Assembly: GCA_034440635.1 (NCBI GenBank)
Contig: JAOTON010001526.1
Location: forward strand, 3,729,001 to 3,793,000
Origin: Lepas anatifera
Taxonomy: Eukaryota > Arthropoda > Thecostraca > Lepadidae
Direction: 5' to 3'
Length of the DNA stretch: 64,000 nucleotides
Part shown: piece after piece, positions 48,772 through 61,783 of the stretch
Layout of the letters: each line of letters begins with the position of its first letter
How positions within the stretch are numbered: the stretch's first letter is position 1
The notes under the pieces: generated by a model
The model's input: the letters and a program-made list of their open reading frames with translations, nothing else
Database searches by the model: none
Told to the model about the DNA's origin: nothing
Program-made: the position numbers and the translations under genes

Positions 48772-50091
48772 ATGTGGCGGCTGGTCAGCCGCGAGCTGCA
48801 GCGGCGGCGCGCCGCGGCTGCAAGCTTCACGCGCGGCCTCGGCTCCAGCACCACCCCGGCCGATGAGCTGACTTACAGGCAGCAGTCTGTGTGGAAGCAG
48901 CTGGAGACGGCGCCGCTGCTGACGGACCACCTGTGGGAGACCGCCGGGTGGACGGCCGCCCTGCAGCGTGCCAGAGCGCTGCTGAAGCTGCCCGAGCCGG
49001 CCGCTCTGCTGACCAGCCCCGATGCGGGAGAAGACGACGCTGACGCTGCCGTCTGGAGTGGTGTCAGTGAGCAGGCGCGGCGGCTGGGTCTGCAGCCGGA
49101 GACTGCAGCGCGGCTCTGCAGCCAGGCCGGACTTCAGCCGCGCGCCGTGCTGCTGCTGCTGCTGTCGCGCGCTCTGCAGCCTCAGCGGCCGCTCAGTCAG
49201 CAGCAGCACATGCTGGCATCAGTCACCGAGCTGTTCCACACTGCCAGCCTGCTGCATCGCAGCCTGGAGGCACTGTCCGGCGGGGACGGCGCTGCCGAGA
49301 AGCTGCTGATCCTCGGCGGAGACCTGCTGGTGATTCGCGGTCTCGGCGCCCTGGCGCGCATCCGGCACGGTGGGATCTACCAGCAGTTCTCGGAGACGCT
49401 GTCTAGCAAGGCGCAGGGGGCGCTGTACGGCCGACTGGACCCACAGGGCAGACACGTGCCTGGCGACGGGTTCGGACTGCACCAGTGGCAGGAGAAGGTG
49501 CACCTGCTGCGCGGCAGCCTGCTGGTCGCCGGTTGTCAGGCGGTGCTGCTGCTAGCAGATGTCGAGGAGAGGCGCGTGGCGGCAGCTGGCCGTCTGGCCA
49601 CACATCTGGCCCGGGCGTGGCAGGCGCGCTCTGATATCGCAAACGTGTGCTCTTCGCGTGCTCTGGAGCTGACTTCGCTGCCAGTGACTCTTCAGCTGCA
49701 GCGTCAGCCTGCGCTGGCTGACAGGCTGCAGCTGGCCCAGCGGCTGACGCCTGAGCTGCAGGATGAGGTGCGGCGGGCGGTGGTTACCAGTGGTGGACTC
49801 CACCAGGCCAAGGAACTCCTTCACAGTCACGTCAGGGCGGTGACACAGGAGGTGATGACACTTGTGCCGCCCTCAGAGGAGCGTCGCCTCCTGGTGCACG
49901 CCGTGGAAGCGCTGGAGGCTGACATGGACTCTCTCGGTCACGTGGCTGCTGGAGCTGTTGATGATTTGGCTGATGTCGTTGGTCACGTAGATTTTGACAC
50001 TGTCGGTGATGCGAGCAAACGGCTCGGCTGCTTCAGTGCTGGTGAGGCCTGCGAGGTGGCGGTGGACAGGGCAATGGCTGCTGTAAAGTAG
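48772..50091 (+). CDS. PDSS2: Decaprenyl/all-trans polyprenyl-diphosphate synthase subunit 2, single exon
   Basis: 439 residues. PDSS2 is the non-catalytic partner of PDSS1 in the mitochondrial heterotetramer that makes the polyprenyl tail of ubiquinone. Seen: an Arg-rich presequence (residues 1-28, starting MWRLVSRELQRRR), and the conserved blocks LASVTELFHTASLLHRS (148-164), KLLILGGDLLVIRG (177-190), LHQWQEKVHLLRGSLL (236-251) and PSEERRLLVHAVEAL (367-381). The catalytic DDxxD motif is absent where PDSS1 would have it, as expected of subunit 2. ATG 48772 is chosen because G is at -3 and a presequence follows; the open frame reaches 48664, but with only a GTG upstream. The tail after residue 381 is about 58 residues longer than the usual ending. 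Human PDSS2 has several exons; this copy has none, yet no poly(A) tract follows, so an intron-poor gene is as likely as an old retrocopy. Confidence 0.86.
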   Translation: MWRLVSRELQRRRAAAASFTRGLGSSTTPADELTYRQQSVWKQLETAPLLTDHLWETAGWTAALQRARALLKLPEPAALLTSPDAGEDDADAAVWSGVSEQARRLGLQPETAARLCSQAGLQPRAVLLLLLSRALQPQRPLSQQQHMLASVTELFHTASLLHRSLEALSGGDGAAEKLLILGGDLLVIRGLGALARIRHGGIYQQFSETLSSKAQGALYGRLDPQGRHVPGDGFGLHQWQEKVHLLRGSLLVAGCQAVLLLADVEERRVAAAGRLATHLARAWQARSDIANVCSSRALELTSLPVTLQLQRQPALADRLQLAQRLTPELQDEVRRAVVTSGGLHQAKELLHSHVRAVTQEVMTLVPPSEERRLLVHAVEALEADMDSLGHVAAGAVDDLADVVGHVDFDTVGDASKRLGCFSAGEACEVAVDRAMAAVK

Positions 50092-50343
50092 TGTCGTGCT
50101 TTCACTCACACCTGAATGATATTCTCTACCAATATCTCACTAAAACATGTGAGTATCTCGGCATTGGCATCAGCTCATCATGTCCTAACTATTCAATTGT
50201 TATTTTCAATTTGGATGTGTTCTATAACTAATATATTATGGGTATCACCAGAGAATCTTATCGCACGGTGTGAAAGCTGGTAACTCCCTTGGCAGTTTTG
50301 AGTTGGCTATCACAGGGATGATAGACTGGTAGGTATTGATAAG

Positions 50344-50349
50344 AATAAA
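50344..50349 (+). terminator. Candidate polyadenylation signal of PDSS2
   Basis: AATAAA about 250 bases after the PDSS2 stop codon, the first canonical signal downstream. Confidence 0.5.
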
Positions 50350-51320
50350 ACAACTATTGACCGATAAATGTACGCCAGAGTGATGAAATAGTGTTTCTTG
50401 TATTATCTAAGACTTCCCACTCTTGCCAATTTTTACTACTGCTGTCATAGCTCTTCTTGAGAGTAGGGTAGGTGTAATAACTGAAATTGGTATGTTTGCT
50501 TTAGATGAACCTCCGCATATCAATTGAGAGGAATTCACGCGGCTATTACTTAAACAACAAAACAATGAGTAATCATGTAAACAACTATTGATGGGCGTAA
50601 TTATGAGTGGAATAATATGTACCCGAAGATACAGCCCTAGAAACTAACGGTAGGCAGGATTGTAATTTTCCCAAAATCTTTGGGGGTGCTCAGCCAGTGG
50701 GGGGCGGCACTCCATAGGGGCGACGGCGTTGGGGGGGGCGGCACCCCTTCATTGCACCAAATCTGGTATTCATCGTTGTTTTGCACCTTTTAAAGCACAG
50801 TGAACATTCAATTGTAATGTTGGGCAGGTATTCTACAGCTTTTTGCAAACGTGTTTGCTTTTTAGGTGACATCCTAAACCTACATGCACGTCTTAAAATA
50901 ATCCAATCTGAGCTTTAAATCTTTCCACGATCAGGGGCGCAGCCAGAGCTTTGGTATGGGGGTGGGATTGGGCACACCACCTTTGAGGGGCACCCCGGGA
51001 GAGAAAGGGCACTTTTAACGTAACCTAAAAACCTGCTATATCTTAGTTAATATCAACTTTTGGGTACCTTTGGTCCAAGAAAAATGCAAATCGAGCATTG
51101 CCGGAGAAGGAAAACTGAACTAAAACCAGAAAAAAGAAATGTCACCGAAATTTCATGAAAATAGCCAGAATACGACTTTTTGGATAGATTTAAGGACAAA
51201 TCAGCCAACTCATGCAAGTCTGTGATATCTGTCACTATGTGCAAGATAAGACATATTGGAGTCGAAAATTCATTTGTTATGCCCACTGGTTTTGTCGTGA
51301 CGAGTGAGCCCTGGTTGAAC
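50350..51320. other. Unannotated region downstream of PDSS2
   Basis: AT-rich. A GGGGGCGGCAC repeat-like patch near 50700-50750 and a CAGGGGCGCAGCCAG hAT-like left end at 50933, without a partner found. Confidence 0.45.
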
Positions 51321-51324
51321 GCGG

Positions 51325-52511
51325 ATTATCCCTTGCCCAGGTACGAGCCACCTTCGCCCTGGTGGGGGGCTAAAGAAGACCCCCACGATCTCAAAAACTA
51401 AGAGAGCTAGAAAAAGCGCAAAACAACAATCGAAAGCTCTTCAAAAATTATATCAAAAATACTTAGTCATTTTTCTCGTCAGGTCAATATCAAGGTCACC
51501 AGAGGTGAAACTAGGTCAAAATCGCTAATATGAGGTGTACTAAGAAAAACTCATATATCTCAGAAACTATGATAGCCAGAAAAATTTTCTAACACTGTTC
51601 AAAAGCTCTTGAGCCGCTCTTTCATTAAAATGCCAATCATTTTCGGGTCAGGTCAAAGCCTAGGGAGCTGCAGGTCACTGAACATTGGGAACATTCTCGG
51701 GAATGTCCATAGCCACCCATGCATAAGGGCGTTTCCTTTTTCGCTAATAACTTCCAAACCAAGCAAGATACAGCCATAGTTGATGCACCATTGCAATCTT
51801 CTCGTAAATATGAATCGAATGATATATGATATTTCTATGCCAGGTTCAATTCAAAATTTGACCTGACCCAGGTCAACGGTTCAACCCAACTTGACCTGGT
51901 GTAGTCATGATGCATGTCATTTGACTCACAGTTGCCATAAAAACACTTCGGTAACAAAATCAAAGTTCTATCTTTGTTTCGTTTTTTTAGATTATAGAGT
52001 AAAACACCGAAAAATGCTTATTTGACCTAAGGAGACCGTTCAAAAGTCACAAGTTAAATTTTTGGTATCAACTTCAGAAACGGGCTAAGAGAAAGTCGTA
52101 ACCGATGTTTGAAGCTGATGCCGTCGATACTTACTGAGAAAAGCTCATTTGGTAATTTTCCCCATGTATTTACAATGGGGAGGTCATGCTCTGCACATGA
52201 CCTTAAGTCACCAATATAAAAATCCCGGAACATATGTTTTAGCTCTTGGTGGGCCCAGTATGTGGTATGAGTTTCAACTTGATCGATTGACCCTCCTTTT
52301 AGTTATGCAGTCCTAAGCATTGTTTGAGGTGAGGTCACTTCACCTGGCCTGGTGACCTGACCTGATATGACCTTGAGCTAAAATTTTCAGAAAAGATGTA
52401 AAAATGATAAAGCAACAGCCAGACTAAGTTTGGCGGCGCTGCGCGCCGCAGTTTTTTTGGTTAGAAAAACCCGAGGGGGTCTAAAAAGACCCCCATCCGG
52501 GCGAAAGTTAA
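51325..52511 (+). mobile_element. TTAA element, family F copy 2
   Basis: Left end degenerate (ATTATCCCTTGCCCAGG); right GGGCGAAAGTTAA. Interior as at 19511-20691, including the GGCGGCGCTGCGCGCCGC hairpin. Confidence 0.7.
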
Positions 52512-52769
52512 GTTCCACGGCTCCCACAAGGGCCGTGGGCCGTGGCCGTGTAGCATAGTGGCATTAGACGAATACAATTTTTGTTGCCGGAATAATTTGG
52601 GAGATACCTTTTTAACACGTTTAAAAGTTCTATATTTTCCAAGAGCGGTACCAGTTGGAGTAAAGAAAAAGTAAAGAGGCTGGTAGTTTGGATGGGCATG
52701 ATGTGACAGGGCTGAAAATTGTGAAAAACTAGTTCTTCATTCATTTCAATTAATTAGTAGAAATCCTGG

Positions 52770-55165
52770 TTCAGGGGACTGTGTTCTGAGCTCAGGGGCA
52801 CATGCCTTTGTATCACTCCTCCCCAGAATCCAGCAGCATAATAAGCAATTTATTTAACCCGGGGTGCATAGGCATCACATGCTGTTTTAGCGATGACGGT
52901 TCATTCCTCGTTAGCTCCATTTTACAATGCGAGTTTGCACTGTGTCCTTATTCCCCATCTATTCAAGACCCGCTCAGGGGCCCCCTAGTGTGGATCAGAG
53001 TCCTCCAGAGCAACTGCCTCTCATTCCCCCAATTGTGCCCCCTGGGATTAGACTAGATCCGTGACCCCCGAGGGGATGGGAGTTGGCCTTGTGTTCTTAT
53101 TCTCTGTCTATTCAAGACCAGTTCAGGAGCCCCCACCCCCCAGAGCAGCTCATGCTTGGCCGGGGACTAGACTAGCTCAGTGGCCCCAAATATGGGGAGG
53201 GGGGATCATAAGACTAGCTCAATGGGCCGCAGATAGGCTCATAGGGCCTCGTACCATATTAGCTCAGGGGGCACCAGATCGATAAGCTCGGGGCCCAGAT
53301 AAGCTCCTAGTCCCCAGACCAGAGCAGGGGTCTAGATCAGCTCAGGGAGCACCACATCAGCTCAGAGAGAGGACAAGGGATCAGCTCAGTGGTCTCCGAT
53401 CAGCTCGGGGCACAGGTCAACTTGGAGGTACTAGATCAAGTCAGGAGTTATTTAATCAGTCCAGGAGCACTATACCAGCTCAGGGGCCTGTATAAGCCTC
53501 AGTGGGCACAACTCAGCTTAGGGCCCCAGAGCTGCTGGGGAAATTACTTAACCCGCGCCCCACCGGGGTCCAGCGCCACCTTCGCCCCACGAGGGGGGCA
53601 ATCGATGGCCCCCTCTAACTCCGAAAATATGGGCGTTAGCGCAAATCTGCAAAGTGCAATAGAAAGCTCGCGTGAATTCAGTAAGAAATTACTTCACATG
53701 TTTTAGTGCTCAGGTCAATGGTTTGACCTCCAGAGGTCAAATTAGGTCAAGATCGGCTATTTTCACTCAAATATGCAATGCTTAAGCAAACTGGGCATAA
53801 CCCTTATGCCATCAGAGCTTTTGAAGTCTGGTAAAGTACATTTGATAGGAAATTGTCAGTTATTTTTCCGCTATGTGAAACGTAAGGATCTCCCGCCAGT
53901 GGTTTGACCTCCAGAGGTCACCTCGTGACCTAAGATGACCTGAGGTCACGAAAGGCAGAAAGTGACCTCGCCGTATATCAAATAAAAGCCAATGACGAGA
54001 CAAACACGCTGGTGTTTGTTTCAGCGCTCTAGCTTATACATGTCAAAAGTTATTGTCAAAATACTGTTTTTGACCCCTGGTGACCTTAAATGACCTTGGA
54101 GAGGTCAAAGGGCAAATATAGTCCCTTGAATCCGTAAAAGGGTGTCCAAGAACGCTTTTCTGATCAGGCTGAGCATTTTAAATCGCTTTTGTGACTTTTA
54201 GATCATAAGACAGCTTTTCCCCATGCTTTTTCAATAGGAGAGGTCACCTCGTGACCTGACCTCAGGGCACGAAATCGAAAAATCCCGGATATACACCTTG
54301 TAGACCCTGGAGGGGCCATAAAGTGTAGGAAGTTTCAAATCGATCGACTTCGAAATGTAGCTCTTACAGAACTTTAAAGTTGAAGTGAGGTGACCTTGGT
54401 TGACCTCGTCTGGTGACCTGACCTTGGGTGACCCGGGGTAAAAAATTTTAAGGGATGGTGGCAAGATGATGCAGTGAGAGCTAGAGCCCTCAACCGCGGT
54501 GCTGTGCCTCTTCGTTTTTCTACTATCCCGGAAAAACCTTAGGGGGCCATCGATGGCCTCCCCGGTGGGGCGAGGGTTAATCAATTCAGGAGGCTCAGAT
54601 CAGCTTAAAAAGCACTAGATTGGCTCAGGGGGCGCCAAACTAGCTCAGGAGGCACTAGATGAGCTCAGAGGGCATGATATGGGCTCAGGAGGCAAAATGT
54701 TGGCTCAGAAGGCACCAGATCGACTCAGGGGAAAACATATCTGCTCAGGGGGAACCAGATTGATAAGCCCGGGAGCCCAGATCAGCTCCTAGCCCCCAGA
54801 CCAAAGTAGGGGCATAGATCAGCTCAAAGAACACGAGAGCAGCTTAGGGTGCACCAGACGAGCTCAAGGGGCACCAGATCATCTTAGGAGAAATCAATAA
54901 CCAGCTCAGGGGGTACCTGATCAGCTCAAGAGGCACTCAAACAGCTAATAGGGCACCAGGCGAGCTCGGAGGTATCATAGTAACTCAAAGAGCATTAACT
55001 AGGTTCAAGAGGCACAATTATTTTCTCAGGGGGCACCAGATTGACTACGAGGGCATCAGATCAGCTCAGAGAGCACATGATCAGCTCCAGGGGCCAAGAC
55101 CAGCGCTCAGGGGGCACCAGATGAGCTCAAGGGGCACCAGATTAGCTCCGCCGGTACGATTATTG
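52770..55165. repeat. Degenerate tandem array, GATCAGCTCAGGGGGCACCA type
   Basis: Units of about 20-26 bp around AGCTCAGGGGGCACCAGAT, interrupted at 53548-54580 by a family E element. Similar in style to the array in family J. Confidence 0.85.
53548..54580 (+). mobile_element. TTAA element, family E copy 3
   Basis: TTAACCCGCGCCCCACCGGG start, GGTGGGGCGAGGGTTAA end, inserted in the tandem array. Confidence 0.9.
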
Positions 55166-55643
55166 GCGACGATGAGGCATTAGCTGGTCACGTATTACAT
55201 ACTCTCCCGGGTGCTTGGAAAGGCGTCAGAATGCCCCAGCTGACCAAAAAGGTACTAAATTGTAAAACAATAGTTTTAATCACTAAATGATCTAATTGCA
55301 TCTAGGTTCAACGGCGTAGGGCAATCAATTTTGAGCCGCACAGCCCAAACGGGGTACACCGCCTAGCGATCAAAGATTTTGTTTGTTTTGTTCTCAAACA
55401 TTGGCAGGGGAATAGAAGAACACTTTCAAGGTTGATGAGGTCACCATCCATCAACTGTTGCAAAAAGAATATTGACATTCTAAAAAACATAACTGGTTAT
55501 GGAGGAACCTCTTGCAATTGAGCTTTTAGTGCCTTCCCAACTATGATTTTTTTTGTTGAGTTGGTGGTTGTAGATAAAGTCCTAATAAGTCACAAATAAT
55601 ACCAAGTCAGACATATGCTCAGGTGGAGTAAAGCAAGGTGGCG

Positions 55644-55821
55644 GGGATGAGGTGCCTTAGTGTACAGCACCCTTGTCTTCTAAGCCACTGATCCCGGGTT
55701 CAAGTCCTGGCGGAGCCTCTAAATAAGTTGATCTGATCCCCAAAATCCCTTCCAACAGGGTGAGAGTGGGCGACGCCGTATGACCCTGACATTTGGTGTG
55801 TCGTTAAACCCCAAAAATTAT
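55644..55821 (+). mobile_element. tRNA-derived SINE with 15-bp target duplication
   Basis: Perfect duplication TAAAGCAAGGTGGCG at 55629-55643 and 55822-55836. The head has box A (GGTGCCTTAGTG) and box B (GGTTCAAGTCC); the tail has GTCGTTAAACCCCAAAAATT. 178 bp. The long perfect duplication implies LINE-driven retroposition, probably recent. Confidence 0.9.
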
Positions 55822-55836
55822 TAAAGCAAGGTGGCG

Positions 55837-58209
55837 ATGAAAAGGCTTTACATACAAAAACACATGATTTGAATATAGATATAAACTCAATTGATTCATA
55901 TTTATTAAGTACACCTATTTGGAAGTTATAAAATATGTCAACACTGCAAGCAGGTCATAATAGTCAATGTGTCAAATTTCGCAATTAGAAATTCACATAC
56001 TGTTGTCTTCAATCATTTGTGAATATGCGTGGATTATAGGATGAAGAATAAATAAACAATGAATCACAGTATAGAAAAAAGAGAGTTCATAGTGTATTAG
56101 GGACGCTGGGTGAGAAGTTCATATGAGGGATTGTGGTTCGTGAGTCAATCTCACTTCTTCACTTTGTTGAGAGATTTATGAGGCGTGTGCATACTGGGGG
56201 AGGAGATTTGTGGCCTTCATCTGACCTGGAAGGCTCATTGTATGTCTATGTGTATATGAGGAAGGGGACGGGAGGGGGAGGGGGGTAAACAATGGATTGG
56301 GGATGCCAAGCGATGCATTTGAGGGAAGGGTTGTGACTAGTGATCCCATCCATCTTCTTATAGTAGGATCTAGGGTTTCCAATTGGGGTGATGGGGGCAT
56401 CCGGATCAGCGGGCGCCAATTTTGGTCGGCAAAACCTATCAAGTTGGTGCCAAATCCTACCGCAAGGCGCTGATACTCGCATCCCGGGAACGACCTTTTA
56501 GGGAGAGATCCGAAATTTCAAAGGAGCGTCGAAGATCAATTGGATGGGGGCATGTGCTCTTCCCCCTGGATCCGCCTATTCCTTGCGAGATTGGCATTCT
56601 CTATTTTCTGCCGCTCCCAATTTAGGCAAAGGGTATGACCCCTGCTCTGTCAAACTTCTGGAAGTCCGTTTTCCTGTCACGGGGAGGGGCGGAAATTTCG
56701 CCCCTTCCTGGGATATATGGTACAATGCAAAAAGTCATCAGAGATGAAAGAAAGAAAGGGAAATAGTGGGGTAAGATTCATTTTGCAAATGTCTGGGAAC
56801 CATGTACCAGTATATGTGTTTCTCAACTTTTGATACTTTGCATCTTGCCTGACCTGTTTCTGCCAACGCCAAACCCGAGTGAACGTAAGTCTTGTCTCTC
56901 TGATCCGTCTTTGGGTGAATTTTTGTCTATTCGGTCTTGAAACCGAATGTATACCGAAGATGCTAGTACTATTCATTGGGCTGAGAAAAAAACTGCACCT
57001 GCGTGAAACCCCTTAATTACAGTGCCGAAGCACGCTTATGACATCACCCGGTTATAAAATAAAGGATTGAAAGCAGCGGCGGATCCAGGACTTCATTTCG
57101 GAGGGGGGCTAGGGCCTTTGCCTCAGATCAGCCTCCGCTTATGTATTAACCATAGGCACTCGTAAATTTCGGGGGGAGGGGCTTGAGCCATCGTAGCTCC
57201 CTTATATCTGCCATTGGCTGAGAACATGCTCCTGTCTCAAAGGGCACTCACACTGACAAGGTCTCGTCGAAAGTGCCATACTTTGCACACTAGGCATGTT
57301 GTCTGCAAAATCTATTGGATATGCCAAAAGCTGTGCCAAAAAATGAGAAATTCAGTCTCCCAGTTCTTTTTCACTTTTTGCCAATTAAAACCAGTTGGTG
57401 GTAGACACTCCTTTTTCGAGCAAATATTCCAACCCTGGGGTTAGTTCCAGCGCCTCTTTACAAAAAAGGTGAGAGTAGCTTAGAGTAAGTCGGAGCAGGC
57501 GCAAAAACCGGTGTCCGCTGAAACGATTTTGGATGAGATATCAGCTGATTACGCCTGATCAGCGCCAATATGGCGGGCGTGGCAGAGCAAAGAAACTAAT
57601 CAAATTTGATTAAGGCCTCTGATGCTCATCTAATGTAGTTCAGTCAAAGTGGTATGCAGAAAAACAACGGAATCAAAACCTTTAGCTGCCCACAAACGTT
57701 GTTTCTCTCTGTAAAAAAAAACTTATTTTAGTTTCTCAATTGAAATTCATACGCCACAATTGAGCCTCCTCTAACCTGCTCTGAAAAATCACCTTTCGTT
57801 TGAGAGGAGGTTGGATTAGATTTGAGATGAGTTTAGACGAGCTTTGAGGAAGTTTAAGGAGGCGCTGTACCGGGCGAGAGGAAGTTGGAGAAGCTTTGAT
57901 GTTAGATCAGGTTTAAGGAGGCACTGGAACAGGCCCCTGGTAAAACTACTTTCCACCAGTAGCAGACATCAACATAGGCAGGTGGGATAAGCATAGCAGT
58001 CTCTGGCCATTGCCTGTGGTGGCAGTGTTCAGAATCTGTAGTAAGCAGCCACATCAATGACTATACATACTGTGCAGGGTTGGCAAAATACCGGTAAAAA
58101 CTAGGTTTATGCCAGTCAGTGGCATAAACTGGTAAATACCGGTATTTACCAGGAAAAGTGGCAAAACTGGCAAAACCTTTAAACTGACAATGACAGACCA
58201 GAAAGACAT
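55837..58209. other. Mostly unannotated; scattered repeats
   Basis: A repeat shared with 8.4 kb at 56380-56600 and a GGCGGATCCAGGA-type short element at about 57075-57222. No exon recognised. Confidence 0.45.
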
Positions 58210-58663
58210 TTAAAGGGAATGTGGCACCTTCACAACGTGATTTTAACTGAGATAGCCAAGTTGTAAAGCAAGTCGGATCATCCGGTACTCCATATTTCAT
58301 TTGTCTTGGAACTCGATATTTCCGTAGAAAAAGCTAAAACATACCTGACACCAGCCCCCAACAGCCCGTCGCCCGGGCGGCCATTGTTGTGAGCTGTTGG
58401 TGTGACGACCTATGCTGACGTCACGATGAGCATCAGCCAATCGAAGCCCTTGAAGCGTTTCAAGCATGGTAGTGGCTGCCAGATTGTGACATCATCCACA
58501 GGCTGATATTTATTTATTTTTCTAGAGGAGTATTTTTAAATCAAAATATTGAGCTTATTGTACATTTTTACAGAAATTATGAGTGGTTTCATTATTTTTG
58601 GCTTAAAGTACGCCTAATTTCACTAAATTCCAGGATTCGACCAAGGTGCCACATTCCCTTTAA
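58210..58663 (+). mobile_element. TTAA MITE, family I copy 2
   Basis: TTAAAGGGAATGTGGCACC start and its exact inverse at the end; 454 bp; closely matches 32653-33110. Confidence 0.92.
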
Positions 58664-59574
58664 AGGTCAAAGAACAGTTGTAAATGTGAAGCAAATGATG
58701 ACATTGGCATGGTCTCTGGTCAAGACTGGTGTGTAAGCAGGTATTTCATTCTAGGCATCTACTCAGGCAGGTACTCGATTCTAGGCATCATCTTCTAGGC
58801 ATCTTATTATAGGCAAGTACTCAGGTTGTAGGCATCATGGTTCAGAATGCTATGAATAACCAGCTTACGCCCAAAACTCTGGAAAATGTCAAAAGTGATA
58901 AATCATAATCCGTAGGTACCAGACGAACGTCACTGAAAACGTGGAAAGGTGAGATTAGAAAATCAGCCTGGTTTCAAACATTGCCAAATCCTACCTTTCT
59001 TCTTCTGTACTGACGGGCACTCAGGTTCCAATGTCTGAATATGCGTCTGCTTTGAGCCTTTGATATATTTTTGTCCAGTATCATGAATGGAAGCTGATTA
59101 TTCCTCTAATTTCTAAGTAAGCAGTTCGTCGATTTTGCTGTCTGAGCAAACAGTACAGTGACATTTCTGAATGGTACACTTTGAACCTTCCTCAAGTAGT
59201 TGGTGTTCAGAAACCGATAATTTAATGACGTTTGATATTCAAGTAAAGCGTTTGACTTCGCCTGTTGTAAAATTAAATTCTAAAGAAGTCAAGGATCTTT
59301 AATTGCTTGCTTAACGCGGCATGCCGATTGCTTTCGAGCTCCTATGCTGCTGATTATGCGAATCTGAGGAGATAATTAGGAATATTTGCATATCATTGAG
59401 AATTCTCTGGTCAGAATTCCTTGCCAACTATACTGGATTGGGAAAAATTGGTTGACCCCCTACCACCAACCAAGTATTTTTATGTGCTTATCATATTTCA
59501 TATTATGACATGGGGAGTCCAAAATAAAAATACAGACAAGTGCCATGAAATCATTTCCTAATCATTCGCTGGGT

Positions 59575-61140
59575 TAAGTTACGGGCAATGTGAGTAATTT
59601 CACTGTACTTTTCTCGCCCTAGTGGGAAGATGGTGTTTAAACACCTCTCGGGTTTTTTCCAACGTTGCCGGAAAACAGCGGTGCGAGGCGCCGCCGTACC
59701 TGGCATCACTTATCTTTGACCAAATATGCAACTTTCCTGAAAATGATATTTGGGGTCATCTCAGGTCAGGTCACCAGGCCAGGTCGTGACCTCAACTCAT
59801 AATTTTTTAAAAAATTGCAAGTCATTATCTATCGATCTGAAACTTATCACATTATAGACCCACCGGGGATAGAAAAAATATTCCGGGACTTTGTATACCG
59901 CAGATCAAAGGTCAAATACGTGTCATGCATATCCATTGGAAATGCATGTAGAAAACGCAAGTTAGTCGAAAAATGACTCTATTTCTGAAGATACCTACGG
60001 CTTAAAAGGACTTATTTTATTGAAAAGGTAGTATCACTCGGTTTGCTGTAATGAGATGAATGGAATGGCGCTCGAATATTGGCTCCAAGTTAACCCAGTC
60101 AGGCGCCATATTAAAAAAGTATTCTCAAAACTTTCACTCGCTGGACTTAGCATGACCTCAGTATTAACCTGAGCAAAACATGTTACTGAGATAGCATCCT
60201 CATAACTTTTCGTGGCCTATTCAGCGCTTTTTCGTTCTTTTATTTTTGCTTCTTTTTCGAGGAGCCAAGTTCGAGAGGGTATTCAACACGCGCAATGACG
60301 GGGCAGGTTCCCGCCCCCATGGGTTTTCGGAGATATAACAAAAACGGCGGCGCGCAGCACTGCCATACTTGGTATACCTTGTGTCTGATCATTTTTACAA
60401 CTTATTCAAAATTTTAAAGTTAGGTCATCTCAGTTCAAGTCTCCAGTACAGGCCAGGTGACCACCTAAAAAAGTTTAGGATAGCATAAGTCAGAACCGGA
60501 ACAATGTAGGCTTATCTGATTGAAAATCGTATCACATAATGGCCCCACCATATTCTTTAAAAATATTCCGGTATTTTCGATATTGATGACCTAAGGTCAG
60601 GTACGAGCCATGACCTCTCCATTGGAAATGCACGGGAAAATGTTTTAAACAGAACAACTTAGTAATAAATGGTGACATAGCTTGTTTTATCACGGCGTTA
60701 GGTTTGTATCATCCTTTCAGTTCAAATAATATGCATGTAACCTAATTTGACCTTGACCTGACCTCAGGTCAGGTCAAATTCTAGATTTGCCCTGATCTGA
60801 CGTAGCAAGGTGATATTACAAATCATTCGATTCGGCTTGCTGCGAGGATTCCAATAGCCTACATTTTTTGCTCTAACTTTACCAGCTCAGATGTAATGAC
60901 TGAAAACCTTTATTTACTTGTTATCTCTATGGTGGCATGTTTGACCTCTAGTGACCTAGAATATGACCTGAAATAAGGTCGATTTGTTCTGTAGAGACTT
61001 GAATGTACTATCCAACACCGTTTACTTTTTCGCTATCAAGCGTGGTTTTTGAGATCTTAGGAGGGCGGCGGGTACCCCCTGTCAATGCGAAAGTGGCTCA
61101 GACCTCCGAAAATGCGCGTGTTAAACACCCCCCCCACCAG
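59575..61140 (-). mobile_element. Family D element, minus orientation, split by family C
   Basis: Sequence to 60282 follows the inverse of family D; it resumes after 61124 with ACACCCCCCCCACCAG. The C element sits between. Confidence 0.55.
60283..61124 (-). mobile_element. TTAA element, family C copy 4, minus orientation
   Basis: AACACGCGCAATGACGGGG at the left (TTAA mutated to TTCA) and ATGCGCGTGTTAA at the right. The interior is the inverse of the other C copies. Confidence 0.8.
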
Positions 61141-61736
61141 TGTGCCAGAAACTGGTTTTGCGACATGATGCCAAGTGTAAAATTCATACTGGGAAATATA
61201 GCCGCCGAGTGGAATTTTCAAGTAATATTTTGAGAATCATGCAGAAAACAAAAAAACCTTTCACATCCCTTACCTATTTACAGTATAGGAATGCATTTTC
61301 CACGAAAATTGTTCTTAGTTCCATACTTTTGATGAGTTCATAAAAACCAGGGCTATTGAACTCGGCTGAAAAACCACCACTTGAAAAGTGATTGGGGAAA
61401 AAAGGAAAAAATAACACAGAATTAAATGGATCATCCAACTTGTTCAGTTGCGGCTCCCCACCCAGCGCCCTGGGATTTGGAAGTGGGCAAAAGTGGATCT
61501 GAGGCACAATGGGGCGGTTGTTAATAATGATTGTGGGTAAATGAAACTCTTAACTGCGAAGGGAAAGCTTACAAATCAAATCACAAGATTCAATGTAAAC
61601 ACAAGCTTTCCTTAGCGTCTTCCTACAAATTGTCGTGCTGCAGCTATCATTTTCCTTTCTTCATACGAGAGCCAGGTGATCAGGAGTTTCCTTCACGCGA
61701 ACGAGAGACACCTTATTAAAAGGACACCTTATTAAG

Positions 61737-61737
<1 letters not shown>

Positions 61738-61782
<45 letters not shown>
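61738..61782 (+). repeat. (CTG)15, left flank of the telomeric tract
   Basis: 45 bp of uninterrupted GCT/CTG units directly touching the telomeric repeat. Confidence 0.95.
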
Positions 61783-61783
<1 letters not shown>

